Assembly (NCBI GenBank): GCA_902785925.1
Contig: CADAAI010000029.1
Coordinates: 1-63,596, forward strand
Direction: 5' to 3'
DNA: 63,596 bases
From: an uncultured Bacteroidales bacterium
Lineage (GTDB): Bacteria > Bacteroidota > Bacteroidia > Bacteroidales > Muribaculaceae
Numbering within the stretch: position 1 is the first letter of the stretch; each line of letters begins with the position of its first letter. The translations under genes and the position numbers were made by a program. Positions 1 through 8,226 of the stretch are shown one piece after another. A model generated the notes under the pieces. The model searched no databases, had not been told where the DNA came from, and was given only the letters and a program-made list of their open reading frames with translations.

Positions 1-36
1 GGTGAGTCAACCGAGTCAGGTGAGTCAACCGAGTCC
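1..36 (+). repeat. 9-bp minisatellite, cut by window edge
   Basis: Units of the form GAGTCAACC or GAGTCAGGT follow each other with a strict period of 9 bp, four units up to about position 36. The array probably continues to the left of the window. The same unit family appears at 329-418 and, on the other strand, at 31257-31328. Confidence 0.8.
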
Positions 37-328
37 ATGTTTCAAAATTCCTGCGTAAGCAGGCTTTGCGACAACGATAGTTGCAACTTTGTGAGATTAT
101 TAAAGCATAATTGCGCGCGTCTCTGCAATTTTCAACTTAATTTTCATTTAATTTTAAGCGAAGCGCCCATCCAGCCTCACGGCAAACTGATTCCACCGAT
201 TCCAATCAGCTCCCCCTCTAAGATAGACCAATGGTGCAAACCGAATGCAGAACCGAGCTTGCTCGAGTTATGCTGAGGTGCAGCCCATTGCCGCTGAAAG
301 AGCGGGATAAAGGGGGAGTATGACAACC

Positions 329-418
329 GAGTCAACTGACCACAGTGATTCCAGTGATTCCAGTGATTCCAGTGATTCCACCGAGTCAGGTGAGTCAGCT
401 GAGTCACCTGAGTCCACC
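329..418 (+). repeat. 9-bp minisatellite, ten units
   Basis: Ten 9-bp units lie head to tail: GAGTCAACT, GACCACAGT, three copies of GATTCCAGT, GATTCCACC, then GAGTCAGGT, GAGTCAGCT, GAGTCACCT and GAGTCCACC. Two sub-types (GATTCC and GAGTCA) are grouped, as expected from local duplication. One frame reads as Ser/Asp/Glu-rich peptide, but nothing else supports a gene here. Confidence 0.85.
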
Positions 419-705
419 GTCTTTGATAATTTATGGTCAATTCATGGCAATTTGTGTTTTTCAACTTACAATCCGCAACCACACATTTTTTGCGCAAACT
501 GTCCCGCCCACCTCCAAACATTAAGCACACCACCCTCCATTCCTTAACATCTAAAACAAATTTTGCCCATTATGACTACAAACCCTCAAACTCAAAAAAT
601 TTTTTTTCAAAAGTGTCCCACTTTTTCCATTTTCCCAAAATCCCAACTTACAATTTAAAACCATATTCCCAACCTCATTGTACAGTGGCGTTAGCCAAAT
701 TGTGC

Positions 706-893
706 ATTGTGCATTCAAGGAGCTCTCCCCTGAAATGCATTGATTAAGGCGGAGTATAACAAGAATCCTCATGGCTAGCTGCTCCTCTAAGATAGAGGAG
801 CTGTCACAAAGTGACTGAGGAGTATAACCAATTATGCATTCTGCATTATGAATTGTGCATTCAAGGAGCTCTCCCCTGAAACGCATTGATTAA
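706..893 (+). repeat. 42-bp direct repeat pair
   Basis: A 42-bp segment at 706-747 recurs at 852-893 with one mismatch. It starts ATTGTGCATTCAAGG and ends GCATTGATTAA. Between the copies lies unrelated AT-rich sequence. No ORF spans the pair, so this is an intergenic duplication. Confidence 0.8.
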
Positions 894-900
894 AACTTGC

Positions 901-935
901 TTTGTGCATCAAAAAGCATTTTTTTATTATCTTTG
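901..935 (+). promoter_or_regulatory. Promoter of lgt
   Basis: TATCTTTG at 928-935 matches the Bacteroidetes -7 consensus TAnnTTTG, and TTTG at 901-904 can serve as -33 box (23-bp spacing, slightly long). Transcription would start near 942, about 20 nt before the lgt ATG. Confidence 0.65.
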
Positions 936-964
936 TACCCTGAAAAATAATAACACCAAACATT

Positions 965-1849
965 ATGTTGAATTTTATAACTTGGACAGTCAATCCTAAC
1001 CTACTCACCAGCCCCGTTACAGTGCGGTGGTACGGACTAATGTTCGCTATTGGCTTCTTAATTGGATATGAGATAGTTTACCGAATATTCAAACACGAAG
1101 GCGCCCCCGAGAAGTGGCTCGCGCCATTGTTCTTCTATGTGGTGATTGCCACTGTGGTAGGAGCACGCCTAGGACACGTCTTCTTCTACGACTGGGCCTA
1201 CTACTCGCAGCATCCCTCCGACATCTTAAAGGTGTGGGAAGGCGGACTCGCTAGCCATGGCGGCACCATTGGTATCATCATTGCCATCTTCATCTTCAGC
1301 TGGCATATAACTAAGAAAAGTGTGCTGTGGACCCTCGACCGCCTGTGCATTCCCATCGGACTCGTAGGAGCTCTCATCCGCATTGGTAACCTTATGAACC
1401 ACGAGATTTATGGTGGTCCCACTAGCCAACCATGGGGATTCAGCTTTATCGACAACATAGGAGCTTATATGCAAGGTGCCGAACCAGTGTTCACTCAGCC
1501 TTGCCACCCCACCCAAATCTATGAGGCCTGCTTCTACCTTCTCACCTTTGCACTGTGCATGTGGCTATACTGGCGCCGCAATGCCCAAGAACGGCCAGGG
1601 CTCATACTGGGATGGTTTTTCATTGGCATTTTCGGCACACGATTCTTTGTCGAGTTCCTCAAGAACGTGCAGGAGCCATGGGAAGTGGGACTGCGCCAGT
1701 CGATAGGCCTTGACCAAGGTCAATTATTGAGCATCCCCTTCATCATTGCCGGAGTGTGGCTCATCGTGCGCGCTATGCGCCGCCCCCGGCTCCAACTCGA
1801 ATATCCCAACGAGTTCTCCGACGCCAACGAGAAGAAAAAGAAGAAATAA
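965..1849 (+). CDS. lgt: Prolipoprotein diacylglyceryl transferase
   Basis: This 294-residue integral membrane enzyme transfers diacylglycerol from phosphatidylglycerol to the lipobox cysteine of prolipoproteins, the first step of lipoprotein maturation. Length and order fit the family: an early RWYGLMFAIGFLIG helix, an HGGTIGII segment around residues 98-105, the signature RIGNLMNHEIYG around 138-149, and a late TRFFVEFLKN helix. The tail is very lysine-rich. The ATG lies about 20 nt after a consensus promoter start. It precedes a secreted C1B peptidase by 22 nt, so the two are probably co-transcribed. The many lipoproteins in this window would be its substrates. Confidence 0.97.
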   Translation: MLNFITWTVNPNLLTSPVTVRWYGLMFAIGFLIGYEIVYRIFKHEGAPEKWLAPLFFYVVIATVVGARLGHVFFYDWAYYSQHPSDILKVWEGGLASHGGTIGIIIAIFIFSWHITKKSVLWTLDRLCIPIGLVGALIRIGNLMNHEIYGGPTSQPWGFSFIDNIGAYMQGAEPVFTQPCHPTQIYEACFYLLTFALCMWLYWRRNAQERPGLILGWFFIGIFGTRFFVEFLKNVQEPWEVGLRQSIGLDQGQLLSIPFIIAGVWLIVRAMRRPRLQLEYPNEFSDANEKKKKK

Positions 1850-1871
1850 CAACCATCAACAATAAACCATC

Positions 1872-3068
1872 ATGAAGAAGATAATGTTTACTCTCATTGC
1901 GCTCTTGTGCGCCATGAATGTCATTGCTGCTGGCGATGAGAAGAAAAACGATGAACCCAAACTTGTTTTCACCACTGTAAAGAAAAACCCCATAACATCC
2001 ATCAAGAACCAGAACCGCAGCGGCACTTGCTGGGACTATGCCACGCTGGGATATTTTGAGGGGGAAATACTCAAGAAAACGGGCAAGACCTACGACCTGT
2101 GCGAGATGTTTGTCGCCAATAAGAACTATATGGATCAGGCAATCTACCACGTGCGCATGCACGGCAGCAGCCGCTTCTCGGAGGGAGGCAGCGCCGACGA
2201 TGTGCTGTGGGTGCTCTCAACTCATGGCATCTGCCCCGAGGAGTGCATGCCAGCACCAGGCACACTAGTGGGTGACTCACTATCCAATTTCACCGAGTTC
2301 TTCAAGGTGCTCACCCCCTATGTCGAAACCATAGCCAAAAGCCCCGAGGACACCAAGCTAACGTCACAATGGAAAGTGGGAATGCAGGGCATCCTCGATG
2401 CTTACTTGGGCAAGTGCCCCGAGCAGTTCACCTACCAGGGCAAGCAATACACTCCCATAAGTTTCGCACAAAGCCTAGGATTGAATTGGGACGACTATGT
2501 GAGCATTACCAGCTTTACCCATCACCCTTTCTACACCTGGTTCACCATCGAGGCACCCTACAAGTGGCGCCCACGCCTGAGCTATAACCTGCCGCTCAAT
2601 GAGTTCATGCAAGTCATTGACGAGGCACTCGACCATGGCTACAACGTGTGCTGGGGTGGTGATGTGAGCGAGGATGGTTTCACACGCACTGGCCTGGGCA
2701 TTGCTGCCGACATCGAACATGCTACCGACTTGACTGGCAGTGATGCGGCAAGGTGGCTGAAACTAAGCAAGCAGGAAAAGGCCGAGTCGCTGAAGAAACT
2801 TGGCGCCACGACTCCTGAACTCATCCCAACACAGGAGCTGCGTCAGGAACGCTTCGACAACTGGGAATCGACCTACGACCACGTTATGGTTATCTATGGT
2901 ATAGCCCGTGACCAGAATGGCCGTGAATACTATATGGTAAAGAACTCGTGGGGCAAAACTGGCGACTATGAAGGCACCTGGTACATGTCGAAGGCTTTCA
3001 TTGCACTCAACACCACCTACGTTTTCCTCAACCGCAATGCCATCCCCAGCTTGGTTCATAAATTTTAA
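1872..3068 (+). CDS. Secreted C1B (bleomycin hydrolase-like) peptidase
   Basis: This 398-residue protein has an N-terminal signal peptide (about residues 1-20) followed by a papain-fold peptidase of the C1B group, related to bleomycin hydrolase and aminopeptidase C. The catalytic set is visible: Gln47 and Cys53 in NQNRSGTCWDYA, His337 in TYDHVMVI, and Asn358 in VKNSWG. Family members are usually cytosolic aminopeptidases; here the signal peptide suggests a periplasmic or surface peptidase that trims peptides for uptake. It sits 22 nt behind lgt in the same direction. The substrate is not evident. Confidence 0.9.
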   Translation: MKKIMFTLIALLCAMNVIAAGDEKKNDEPKLVFTTVKKNPITSIKNQNRSGTCWDYATLGYFEGEILKKTGKTYDLCEMFVANKNYMDQAIYHVRMHGSSRFSEGGSADDVLWVLSTHGICPEECMPAPGTLVGDSLSNFTEFFKVLTPYVETIAKSPEDTKLTSQWKVGMQGILDAYLGKCPEQFTYQGKQYTPISFAQSLGLNWDDYVSITSFTHHPFYTWFTIEAPYKWRPRLSYNLPLNEFMQVIDEALDHGYNVCWGGDVSEDGFTRTGLGIAADIEHATDLTGSDAARWLKLSKQEKAESLKKLGATTPELIPTQELRQERFDNWESTYDHVMVIYGIARDQNGREYYMVKNSWGKTGDYEGTWYMSKAFIALNTTYVFLNRNAIPSLVHKF

Positions 3069-3080
3069 ACTAATAAATGT

Positions 3081-3110
3081 TTTGAGTTTACAGTTTTTTC
3101 TTTATCTTTG
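3081..3110 (+). promoter_or_regulatory. Promoter of the SDR/HAD/ribF operon
   Basis: TTTG at 3081-3084 and TATCTTTG at 3103-3110 are separated by 18 bp, a good match to the Bacteroidetes housekeeping promoter. Transcription would start near 3117, about 20 nt before the next ATG. Confidence 0.75.
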
Positions 3111-3137
3111 CAACTGTTACTATAAGCAAATAAAACA

Positions 3138-4013
3138 ATGAATAAGAACAATAACACTAAAGAGCAAGCTACCAGCACAAGTGGCAAACCAGTGTACATT
3201 GTTACAGGAGCCACAGGAGCTATGGGAAAAGTGATTGCCAAGCGCATTGCCGGACAAGGCAAACCATTGATTCTCGCTTGCCGCGACCTCGACAAGGGCG
3301 AGAAACTGGCACAAGAACTTAAAGAGAAGACACTCAACAACGATATTCAGGCTATGCACCTCGACCTGAGCTCTTTTGCTAGAGTGAAGGCTTTTGTAGC
3401 CGAACTTGCCGAGCTCAACCGACCAATTGCAGCACTCATCAACAACTCGGCTGTGCTCACACGCAAGCACAAGACTTCGGTCGACGGATATGAGTACACC
3501 ATCCAAGTCAATTTCCTGAGCACCGTGCTGCTCTCGATGATGGTTGTGCCCATGTTCTCTGAGTCGGGAGGACGCATTGTGATGACGACATCGCTCATGC
3601 GCAACCTCACCTCGCTACCTTATGAGTTCCCTGCTGTTAACAACTTCGTTCCTCTCACCACCTATGCACAGAGCAAACTCGCACTCACGCTGTTCTCAAT
3701 CTACATGTCGACAACGCTTCGCACTCGCCATGTAACAGTCAACTGCGCCGACCCAGGCATCATCAACACCGGAATGCTCACCTTGAGCCACTGGCTTGAC
3801 ATGGTGCGCGACCGTGTGGGACAAACTCTAATCCACAATCCCGAAGACGGAGCAATAGCAGTGATGCGAGCCTTGGAATCGAGCGACACAGGTTTCATCT
3901 TCAAAGGCTTAGACCGACAGATGAAGACCAGCAGCCTGCTCAAGAACCGCGAGGTATTCATCAAGCTGTGCAACGACACCATGCGCATTATCAAGCGCGA
4001 AATGCCATCCTAA
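3138..4013 (+). CDS. Short-chain dehydrogenase/reductase
   Basis: This 291-residue NAD(P)-dependent oxidoreductase has a classical SDR Rossmann fold. A polar, low-complexity start (residues 1-14) precedes VYIVTGATGAMGK, the dinucleotide-binding TGxxxGxG motif. LINNSAVL corresponds to the NNAG strand, MTTSLM carries the likely catalytic serine, and TYAQSKLA gives the YxxxK pair. The layout resembles the retinol dehydrogenase/WW-domain oxidoreductase-like branch, but the substrate cannot be inferred. The HAD gene starts 9 nt after its stop, so the genes form one operon. Confidence 0.88.
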   Translation: MNKNNNTKEQATSTSGKPVYIVTGATGAMGKVIAKRIAGQGKPLILACRDLDKGEKLAQELKEKTLNNDIQAMHLDLSSFARVKAFVAELAELNRPIAALINNSAVLTRKHKTSVDGYEYTIQVNFLSTVLLSMMVVPMFSESGGRIVMTTSLMRNLTSLPYEFPAVNNFVPLTTYAQSKLALTLFSIYMSTTLRTRHVTVNCADPGIINTGMLTLSHWLDMVRDRVGQTLIHNPEDGAIAVMRALESSDTGFIFKGLDRQMKTSSLLKNREVFIKLCNDTMRIIKREMPS

Positions 4014-4022
4014 CTCTACAGC

Positions 4023-4661
4023 ATGACCACCATCAAGGGAATCAAGAATCTGCTCTTCGATCAAGGAGGAGTGATTGTTGACATTGAGCGCGACCGCTGC
4101 CTCGATGAGCTGAGACTGTTGGGAATGGAGGCTCCAGAACGACTGATAGGGCTGTACAAGCAAGACGGCCCTTTCTTTGCGCTTGAGAACGGCGACATCA
4201 CAATCGAGGAGTTCCACGACGCTTTGCGCCCGCTCATGCCAGCTGGCGTCACCAATGAACAGATGGACCATGCCTTCAGCTCTTTCATCGTGGGAATTCC
4301 ACTACACCGACTACAGGCCCTGCGAGAGCTGCGCAAGCGCTACCGCACCTACATTCTGTCAAACACCAACCCACTCATGTTTGAAGGCGTGATAGCTCAA
4401 GCATTTGCACAAGAAGGTCTCGACGTGAACGCCTACTTCGATGGCGTTACCGTGTCATATATCGCCCATAGCAACAAGCCTGACCGCAAGATTTTCGACT
4501 ACGCCATAGCCACAATGGGCATCAAGCCCGAAGAGACACTGTTCTTCGACGATGGACAAGAAAACCTTGATGCGGCAGCAGCTCTAGGCTTCAAGACTGC
4601 TCTGGTAGAACCTGGTTGCGAGTTTATCGATATTATTAATCAACTCGAAAAAGCGCAATGA
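4023..4661 (+). CDS. HAD-family phosphatase (YihX-like)
   Basis: This 212-residue protein is a haloacid dehalogenase-superfamily hydrolase with an alpha-helical cap. The nucleophile motif is LLFDQGGVIVD (residues 11-21), motif II is YILSNTN (about 114-120), the conserved lysine is in SNKPDRKIF, and the acidic motif is LFFDDGQENL (about 173-182). The DQGG form of motif I places it with the YihX/epoxide-hydrolase-like group that dephosphorylates small sugar phosphates. Its TGA overlaps the ribF ATG (ATGA at 4658-4661), which implies translational coupling. Confidence 0.88.
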   Translation: MTTIKGIKNLLFDQGGVIVDIERDRCLDELRLLGMEAPERLIGLYKQDGPFFALENGDITIEEFHDALRPLMPAGVTNEQMDHAFSSFIVGIPLHRLQALRELRKRYRTYILSNTNPLMFEGVIAQAFAQEGLDVNAYFDGVTVSYIAHSNKPDRKIFDYAIATMGIKPEETLFFDDGQENLDAAAALGFKTALVEPGCEFIDIINQLEKAQ

Positions 4662-5605
4662 AGATACTGGATGCCAACGAATACATGAGCGGTGAGGAAT
4701 GCCAAGTGACAGCGACGATAGGCATGTTTGACGGCATGCATCGCGGCCACATCACCCTTATCGACGCGCTCAAGAATGAAGCTCGGGCACGCAATCAACA
4801 CAGTGCCATCATCACCTTCAAGCAGCATCCACAGCGGGTAGTAAACCCGCATGGCAGCCCGCGGGCACTGATGACACTCGAGAAGAAAATTGAGGCGATA
4901 ACCGCAACGAGTCCTGATTACCTTATTTTGCTTGACTTCGACGACAGGCTGGCAAGTCTCACGGCGCGTGAGTTCATGGAATTGCTTCACAGCCAATATC
5001 ACGTGTCGACTCTGGTGATGGGCTACAACCACCGCTTCGGCCACGAGCGCAACACCACCTTTGCCCACTATGTGGAGCAAGGACACCTCGCGGGAGTTGA
5101 TGTGGTAAAGGGTCCTGAATATTTGGGACAATATGCCCCAGTGAGCTCATCGATTGTGCGACAGCTCATTGCTGGCGGGCGTGTGGAAGATGCCATGAAC
5201 TGCATGGGACACCCATTTGAACTCTCGGGCAAGGTGATTCACGGCTTCCACAACGGCAGGGGAATAGGCTTTCCTACAGCCAATGTGGGCGAAATTCCAC
5301 CCGAGCTCATCATGCCGCACCTGGGAGCCTATGCCGTGATGGTCAATGTCGAAAACAAGTGGCACCAGGGCATGGTGAACATTGGACGCCGCCCTACCCT
5401 CGACAATGGTCACAACATCTCAATAGAGGTGAATATCTTCGACTTCGATGGCGACATATATGGCAGACCCATCACGCTACAGTTTATTAGGTTCCTGCGA
5501 CTGGAATTCAAGCTAGGAAGCATCGAGCAACTACGCCAGCAACTTACCCACGACAAGGAACTCTCGCGACAAATTCTTGACAACTACATTTCACAACATT
5601 CATAA
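4658..5605 (+). CDS. ribF: Bifunctional riboflavin kinase / FAD synthetase
   Basis: This 315-residue cytosolic enzyme phosphorylates riboflavin to FMN and adenylylates FMN to FAD. The N-terminal nucleotidyltransferase domain has GMFDGMHRGH (about residues 23-32) and, later, a VSSSIVRQLI segment equivalent to the family SSTxIR motif. The C-terminal riboflavin kinase domain begins with GRGIGFPTANV (about 205-215). Length is typical. It overlaps the HAD gene by four bases, and upp follows after 11 nt. Confidence 0.95.
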   Translation: MKILDANEYMSGEECQVTATIGMFDGMHRGHITLIDALKNEARARNQHSAIITFKQHPQRVVNPHGSPRALMTLEKKIEAITATSPDYLILLDFDDRLASLTAREFMELLHSQYHVSTLVMGYNHRFGHERNTTFAHYVEQGHLAGVDVVKGPEYLGQYAPVSSSIVRQLIAGGRVEDAMNCMGHPFELSGKVIHGFHNGRGIGFPTANVGEIPPELIMPHLGAYAVMVNVENKWHQGMVNIGRRPTLDNGHNISIEVNIFDFDGDIYGRPITLQFIRFLRLEFKLGSIEQLRQQLTHDKELSRQILDNYISQHS

Positions 5606-5616
5606 ATTGAAATAGC

Positions 5617-6276
5617 ATGGAAATTATCAATCTTTGTGAGAACAATTCTCTTGTGAGCCAGTTCATGAGCGAGATTCGCGACAAGGACGTGCAACAAGAC
5701 AGGCTAAGGTTTCGTGCCAACGTGCACCGACTGGGTCAAATCATGGCCTACGAAATTTCGAAACAACTCAACTACAAGACCATCGACACAGTGACTCCAC
5801 TTGCTGTGGCCAAGACCAACGTCATCGACGACAATTTGGTTCTCGCCACAATCCTGCGAGCAGGCCTACCACTGCACGAGGGCTTCCTCAATTACTTTGA
5901 CAAAGCCGAGAATGGCTTCGTGAGCGCCTATCGCAAATATGATGCCCACGATCCCAACAAGTTTGACGTGAAAATCGAGTATCTCGCATGTCCTTCAATC
6001 GAAAACAAGGTGCTGTGCATTATCGATCCCATGCTTGCCACAGGACTCTCAATGGCACTTGCCTACAAGGCCCTGCTGAGCCGCGGCACCCCCAAACATG
6101 TGCACATGGCTTCGGTTATCGCCACTGATCAGGCTATAGAGTTCATCGAGAAAAATATCCCCAATGAGAATCTCACATTGTGGACATGTGACCTCGACCA
6201 TGAGCTGAACGAGCACAGCTACATCGTGCCTGGACTGGGCGACGCCGGTGATCTCGTCTACGGCGAGAAACTCTAA
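5617..6276 (+). CDS. upp: Uracil phosphoribosyltransferase
   Basis: This 219-residue enzyme makes UMP from uracil and PRPP in pyrimidine salvage. The PRPP-binding loop is seen as CIIDPMLATGLSM (about residues 136-148), and the uracil-binding tail is SYIVPGLGDAGDLVYG near the C-terminus. The gene is 11 nt behind ribF. Its last codons and stop lie inside a perfect 17-bp tandem duplication (6264-6297), so the 3' end was copied just past the stop without changing the protein. Confidence 0.95.
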   Translation: MEIINLCENNSLVSQFMSEIRDKDVQQDRLRFRANVHRLGQIMAYEISKQLNYKTIDTVTPLAVAKTNVIDDNLVLATILRAGLPLHEGFLNYFDKAENGFVSAYRKYDAHDPNKFDVKIEYLACPSIENKVLCIIDPMLATGLSMALAYKALLSRGTPKHVHMASVIATDQAIEFIEKNIPNENLTLWTCDLDHELNEHSYIVPGLGDAGDLVYGEKL

Positions 6277-6297
6277 TTAACGAGAAACTCTAATTAA
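6264..6297 (+). repeat. 17-bp tandem duplication over the upp stop
   Basis: CGAGAAACTCTAATTAA at 6264-6280 is followed directly by an identical copy at 6281-6297. The first copy contains the upp stop codon and the second is non-coding. This is a clean slippage-type duplication. Confidence 0.9.
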
Positions 6298-6372
6298 GTA
6301 TTAAGTGATAAGAAGGGAGAGGTTTCCTTCCACTCCTTTTATTCATTTAATTCCTTTATATCCTTTTTTTCA

Positions 6373-6816
6373 ATGAAGACATTAGAATTCAACATACCTA
6401 CACTTGAAGAACTCGAGGCTGCAGCCTACAAGTTCATGACTGAAATGGGCGACTATACCGTTTTTGCCTTCTATGGCGAGATGGGAGCCGGCAAGACTAC
6501 ATTCATCAACGCTCTGTGCCGATTGCTAGGCGTAGAAACCGACATCACAAGTTCGCCTTCGTTCGCTATCATCAACGAGTACCGCAGCGACACCACAGCC
6601 GAGCTCATCTACCACTTTGATTGCTACCGTCTTGAGAACGAGGCCGAGGCGCAAGACATTGGTGCTGAGGACTACTTCGACTGCGGAGCCCTGTGCTTTA
6701 TCGAATGGCCTGAGCGAATCGAGGGTCTGTTGCCCGACGATACAGTACGCGTGGACATCACCGTCAACCCCGACGACAACAGCCGACTCGTGAAGATGAC
6801 ACTCCCCAACTCATAA
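6373..6816 (+). CDS. tsaE: tRNA t6A biosynthesis ATPase TsaE
   Basis: This 147-residue P-loop ATPase is a subunit of the TsaB-TsaD-TsaE complex that makes N6-threonylcarbamoyladenosine at position 37 of ANN-decoding tRNAs. The Walker A motif is GEMGAGKTTF (about residues 36-45), followed by the typical TSSPSFAIINEY and YHFDCYRLEN segments and CFIEWPERI. Length is usual. It is 96 nt behind upp, with no clear -7 box between, and 12 nt ahead of birA. Confidence 0.95.
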   Translation: MKTLEFNIPTLEELEAAAYKFMTEMGDYTVFAFYGEMGAGKTTFINALCRLLGVETDITSSPSFAIINEYRSDTTAELIYHFDCYRLENEAEAQDIGAEDYFDCGALCFIEWPERIEGLLPDDTVRVDITVNPDDNSRLVKMTLPNS

Positions 6817-6828
6817 CTGTCGCTTGAG

Positions 6829-7584
6829 ATGCCTAACACAATTCTATTGCAGGAAACAGCGTCGACCAACGACTACCTAAAGCGCAATGCCCACATCTTG
6901 CCTTCGGGAACGGTAATTATTGCCTTCAACCAAACAGCAGGACGCGGGCAGAAGGGCAACTCCTGGGAGGCTGAGCCTGGCAAAAACGCCACGTTGTCGT
7001 TGCTCATCAAGAAGCCTAACGTGGGCATAAAGGAGCAGTTTGCCATCAGTGAAGCTGTATCACTGGCTATCGTCGACGTGCTCGAGAATTTTGCCACAGG
7101 CTTCAAGATTAAGTGGCCTAACGACATCTACCACGGCGACAGCAAAATAGGCGGCATCCTCATTGAGCACTCGCTTAATGGAGACGGCATCGACCACACT
7201 ATCGCTGGAGTGGGTGTGAACATCAACCAGCAGATGTTCACAAGCGATGCTCCTAATCCTATCTCGCTCACGCACATCACTGGGGATACCTATGACATGA
7301 ACGAGATTTCGGAACTGTTTAGCGAGAAGATGGAGCAATATTGCAACTTCGATGGCTCTAAGGAGCAGCTTAACGCTATGCACCAGCGATATCTCGAGAG
7401 GCTATACCGCTATGACGGCAAGCCGCACCTGTTCACCACTCCCAACGGTGCACAGTTTGAGGCGACAATCGAGGCTGTTGCTCCCGACGGAACCCTCACG
7501 TTGAGGCACGCCAGCGATGACTCACTGCACGATTACCATTTCAAGGAAGTGGGCTTCATAATCAACAAGAAGCAATTTATCTAA
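6829..7584 (+). CDS. birA: Biotin--[acetyl-CoA-carboxylase] ligase
   Basis: This 251-residue enzyme activates biotin with ATP and attaches it to biotin carboxyl carrier proteins. The motif GRGQKGNSWEAEPGKN (about residues 38-53) is the adenylate-binding loop, and KWPNDIYHGDSKIGGILIE holds the catalytic lysine region. There is no N-terminal helix-turn-helix, so it is the monofunctional type and not a repressor. The gene ends at a strong hairpin terminator. Confidence 0.95.
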   Translation: MPNTILLQETASTNDYLKRNAHILPSGTVIIAFNQTAGRGQKGNSWEAEPGKNATLSLLIKKPNVGIKEQFAISEAVSLAIVDVLENFATGFKIKWPNDIYHGDSKIGGILIEHSLNGDGIDHTIAGVGVNINQQMFTSDAPNPISLTHITGDTYDMNEISELFSEKMEQYCNFDGSKEQLNAMHQRYLERLYRYDGKPHLFTTPNGAQFEATIEAVAPDGTLTLRHASDDSLHDYHFKEVGFIINKKQFI

Positions 7585-7616
7585 CCGATAGAAATTCCAT
7601 TTGGAATCATATAAAA

Positions 7617-7647
7617 AAAGTCCTGAAGCGTAACGCCTCAGGACTTT
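7617..7647. terminator. Bidirectional terminator, birA / coiled-coil gene
   Basis: AAAGTCCTGA and TCAGGACTTT form a perfect 10-bp stem around an 11-nt GC-rich loop that can pair further. The A-run on the left gives U-tracts for transcripts on the minus strand, so it can end both convergent genes. Confidence 0.85.
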
Positions 7648-7671
7648 GTAGTTTAGATAGATTATCGAATC

Positions 7672-8091
7672 TTAATGCTTATAGCCATCATTGAGGATGA
7701 TGCCGTCCATCTGGTCGATGACGCGTTTTGCCTCAATGGTCTTCTGCTCGGCCTTTTTGGCTTTCTCAACTGCCTTGTTATAGTCTTCGCGAGCATTCTC
7801 GGCCTTCTTCTCGGCGTCTTTCACCTTGTTCTCAACATCTTTCACTTTAGAGCGAGCCTTATCAAGGTTTTTGTCGGCATCATTAATCTTTTTCTGAGCC
7901 TTCTCAACGTCTTTCTTGGCCTTTACTTCATCTTTGAGAGCGTCGTTATACTTCTTCATAGCCTCGGTCTTAGCCTTGGTATCCTTAGCTAGTTGAGCCA
8001 AGTTATCGTCGGGGGCCTGAGTGGGCACAGCAGCAGTAGCGCTCATGCCAAGCGCAAAAATCATAGCTGCCAATAATGCTAATTTCTTCAT
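7672..8091 (-). CDS. Small exported coiled-coil protein
   Basis: This 139-residue protein starts with a signal peptide (MKKLALLAAMIFALGMSATA) and is then almost entirely charged helix, rich in Lys, Ala, Asp and Glu from about residue 40 to 125 (KAQKKINDADKNLDKARSK and similar). The heptad spacing predicts a long coiled coil in the periplasm. I do not recognise a family beyond that; such proteins often bridge envelope layers or act as structural spacers. It has its own likely promoter (8136-8143) and converges on birA. Confidence 0.75.
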   Translation of the reverse strand: MKKLALLAAMIFALGMSATAAVPTQAPDDNLAQLAKDTKAKTEAMKKYNDALKDEVKAKKDVEKAQKKINDADKNLDKARSKVKDVENKVKDAEKKAENAREDYNKAVEKAKKAEQKTIEAKRVIDQMDGIILNDGYKH

Positions 8092-8135
8092 GATTATAAA
8101 AGTTTTAAAAGTTAGTATTCTAATTAATCAACGCG

Positions 8136-8143
8136 CAAATATA
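8136..8143 (-). promoter_or_regulatory. Promoter -7 box of the coiled-coil gene
   Basis: On the minus strand this reads TATATTTG, matching TAnnTTTG. A TTG lies about 22 bp upstream near 8167. The predicted start is near 8129, giving a leader of about 38 nt. Confidence 0.5.
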
Positions 8144-8226
8144 CAAAGATTTTTCAAACAATTTCCAACAATTAATACAATTTATTTATTGAGCACAGTT
8201 TAACGCTCTCTTTTTATCGCCATGAT

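Larger units (their letters stand above)
1..964. other. Non-coding, repeat-rich left flank
   Basis: I see no convincing gene in this stretch. The open frames on both strands have odd composition and overlap tandem repeats. It holds two blocks of a 9-bp minisatellite, a 42-bp direct duplication, AT-rich stretches and, at its right end, the lgt promoter. Several short motifs (a GTGGGACA-type stretch next to A/T runs, and GCATTCTGCATTA-like words) recur in the gap at 31.3-31.5 kb, so it may be a decayed dispersed intergenic element. Confidence 0.6.

Noticed and set aside
1..418. Possible CRISPR array
   Set aside because: The repeat period is 9 bp without spacers, and no cas gene is present.
320..547. 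Open frame encoding a Ser/Asp/Glu-rich repeat peptide
   Set aside because: The repeats come from the 9-bp minisatellite, and the same units occur in clearly non-coding sequence at 31.3 kb. No signal peptide, domain or promoter supports it.
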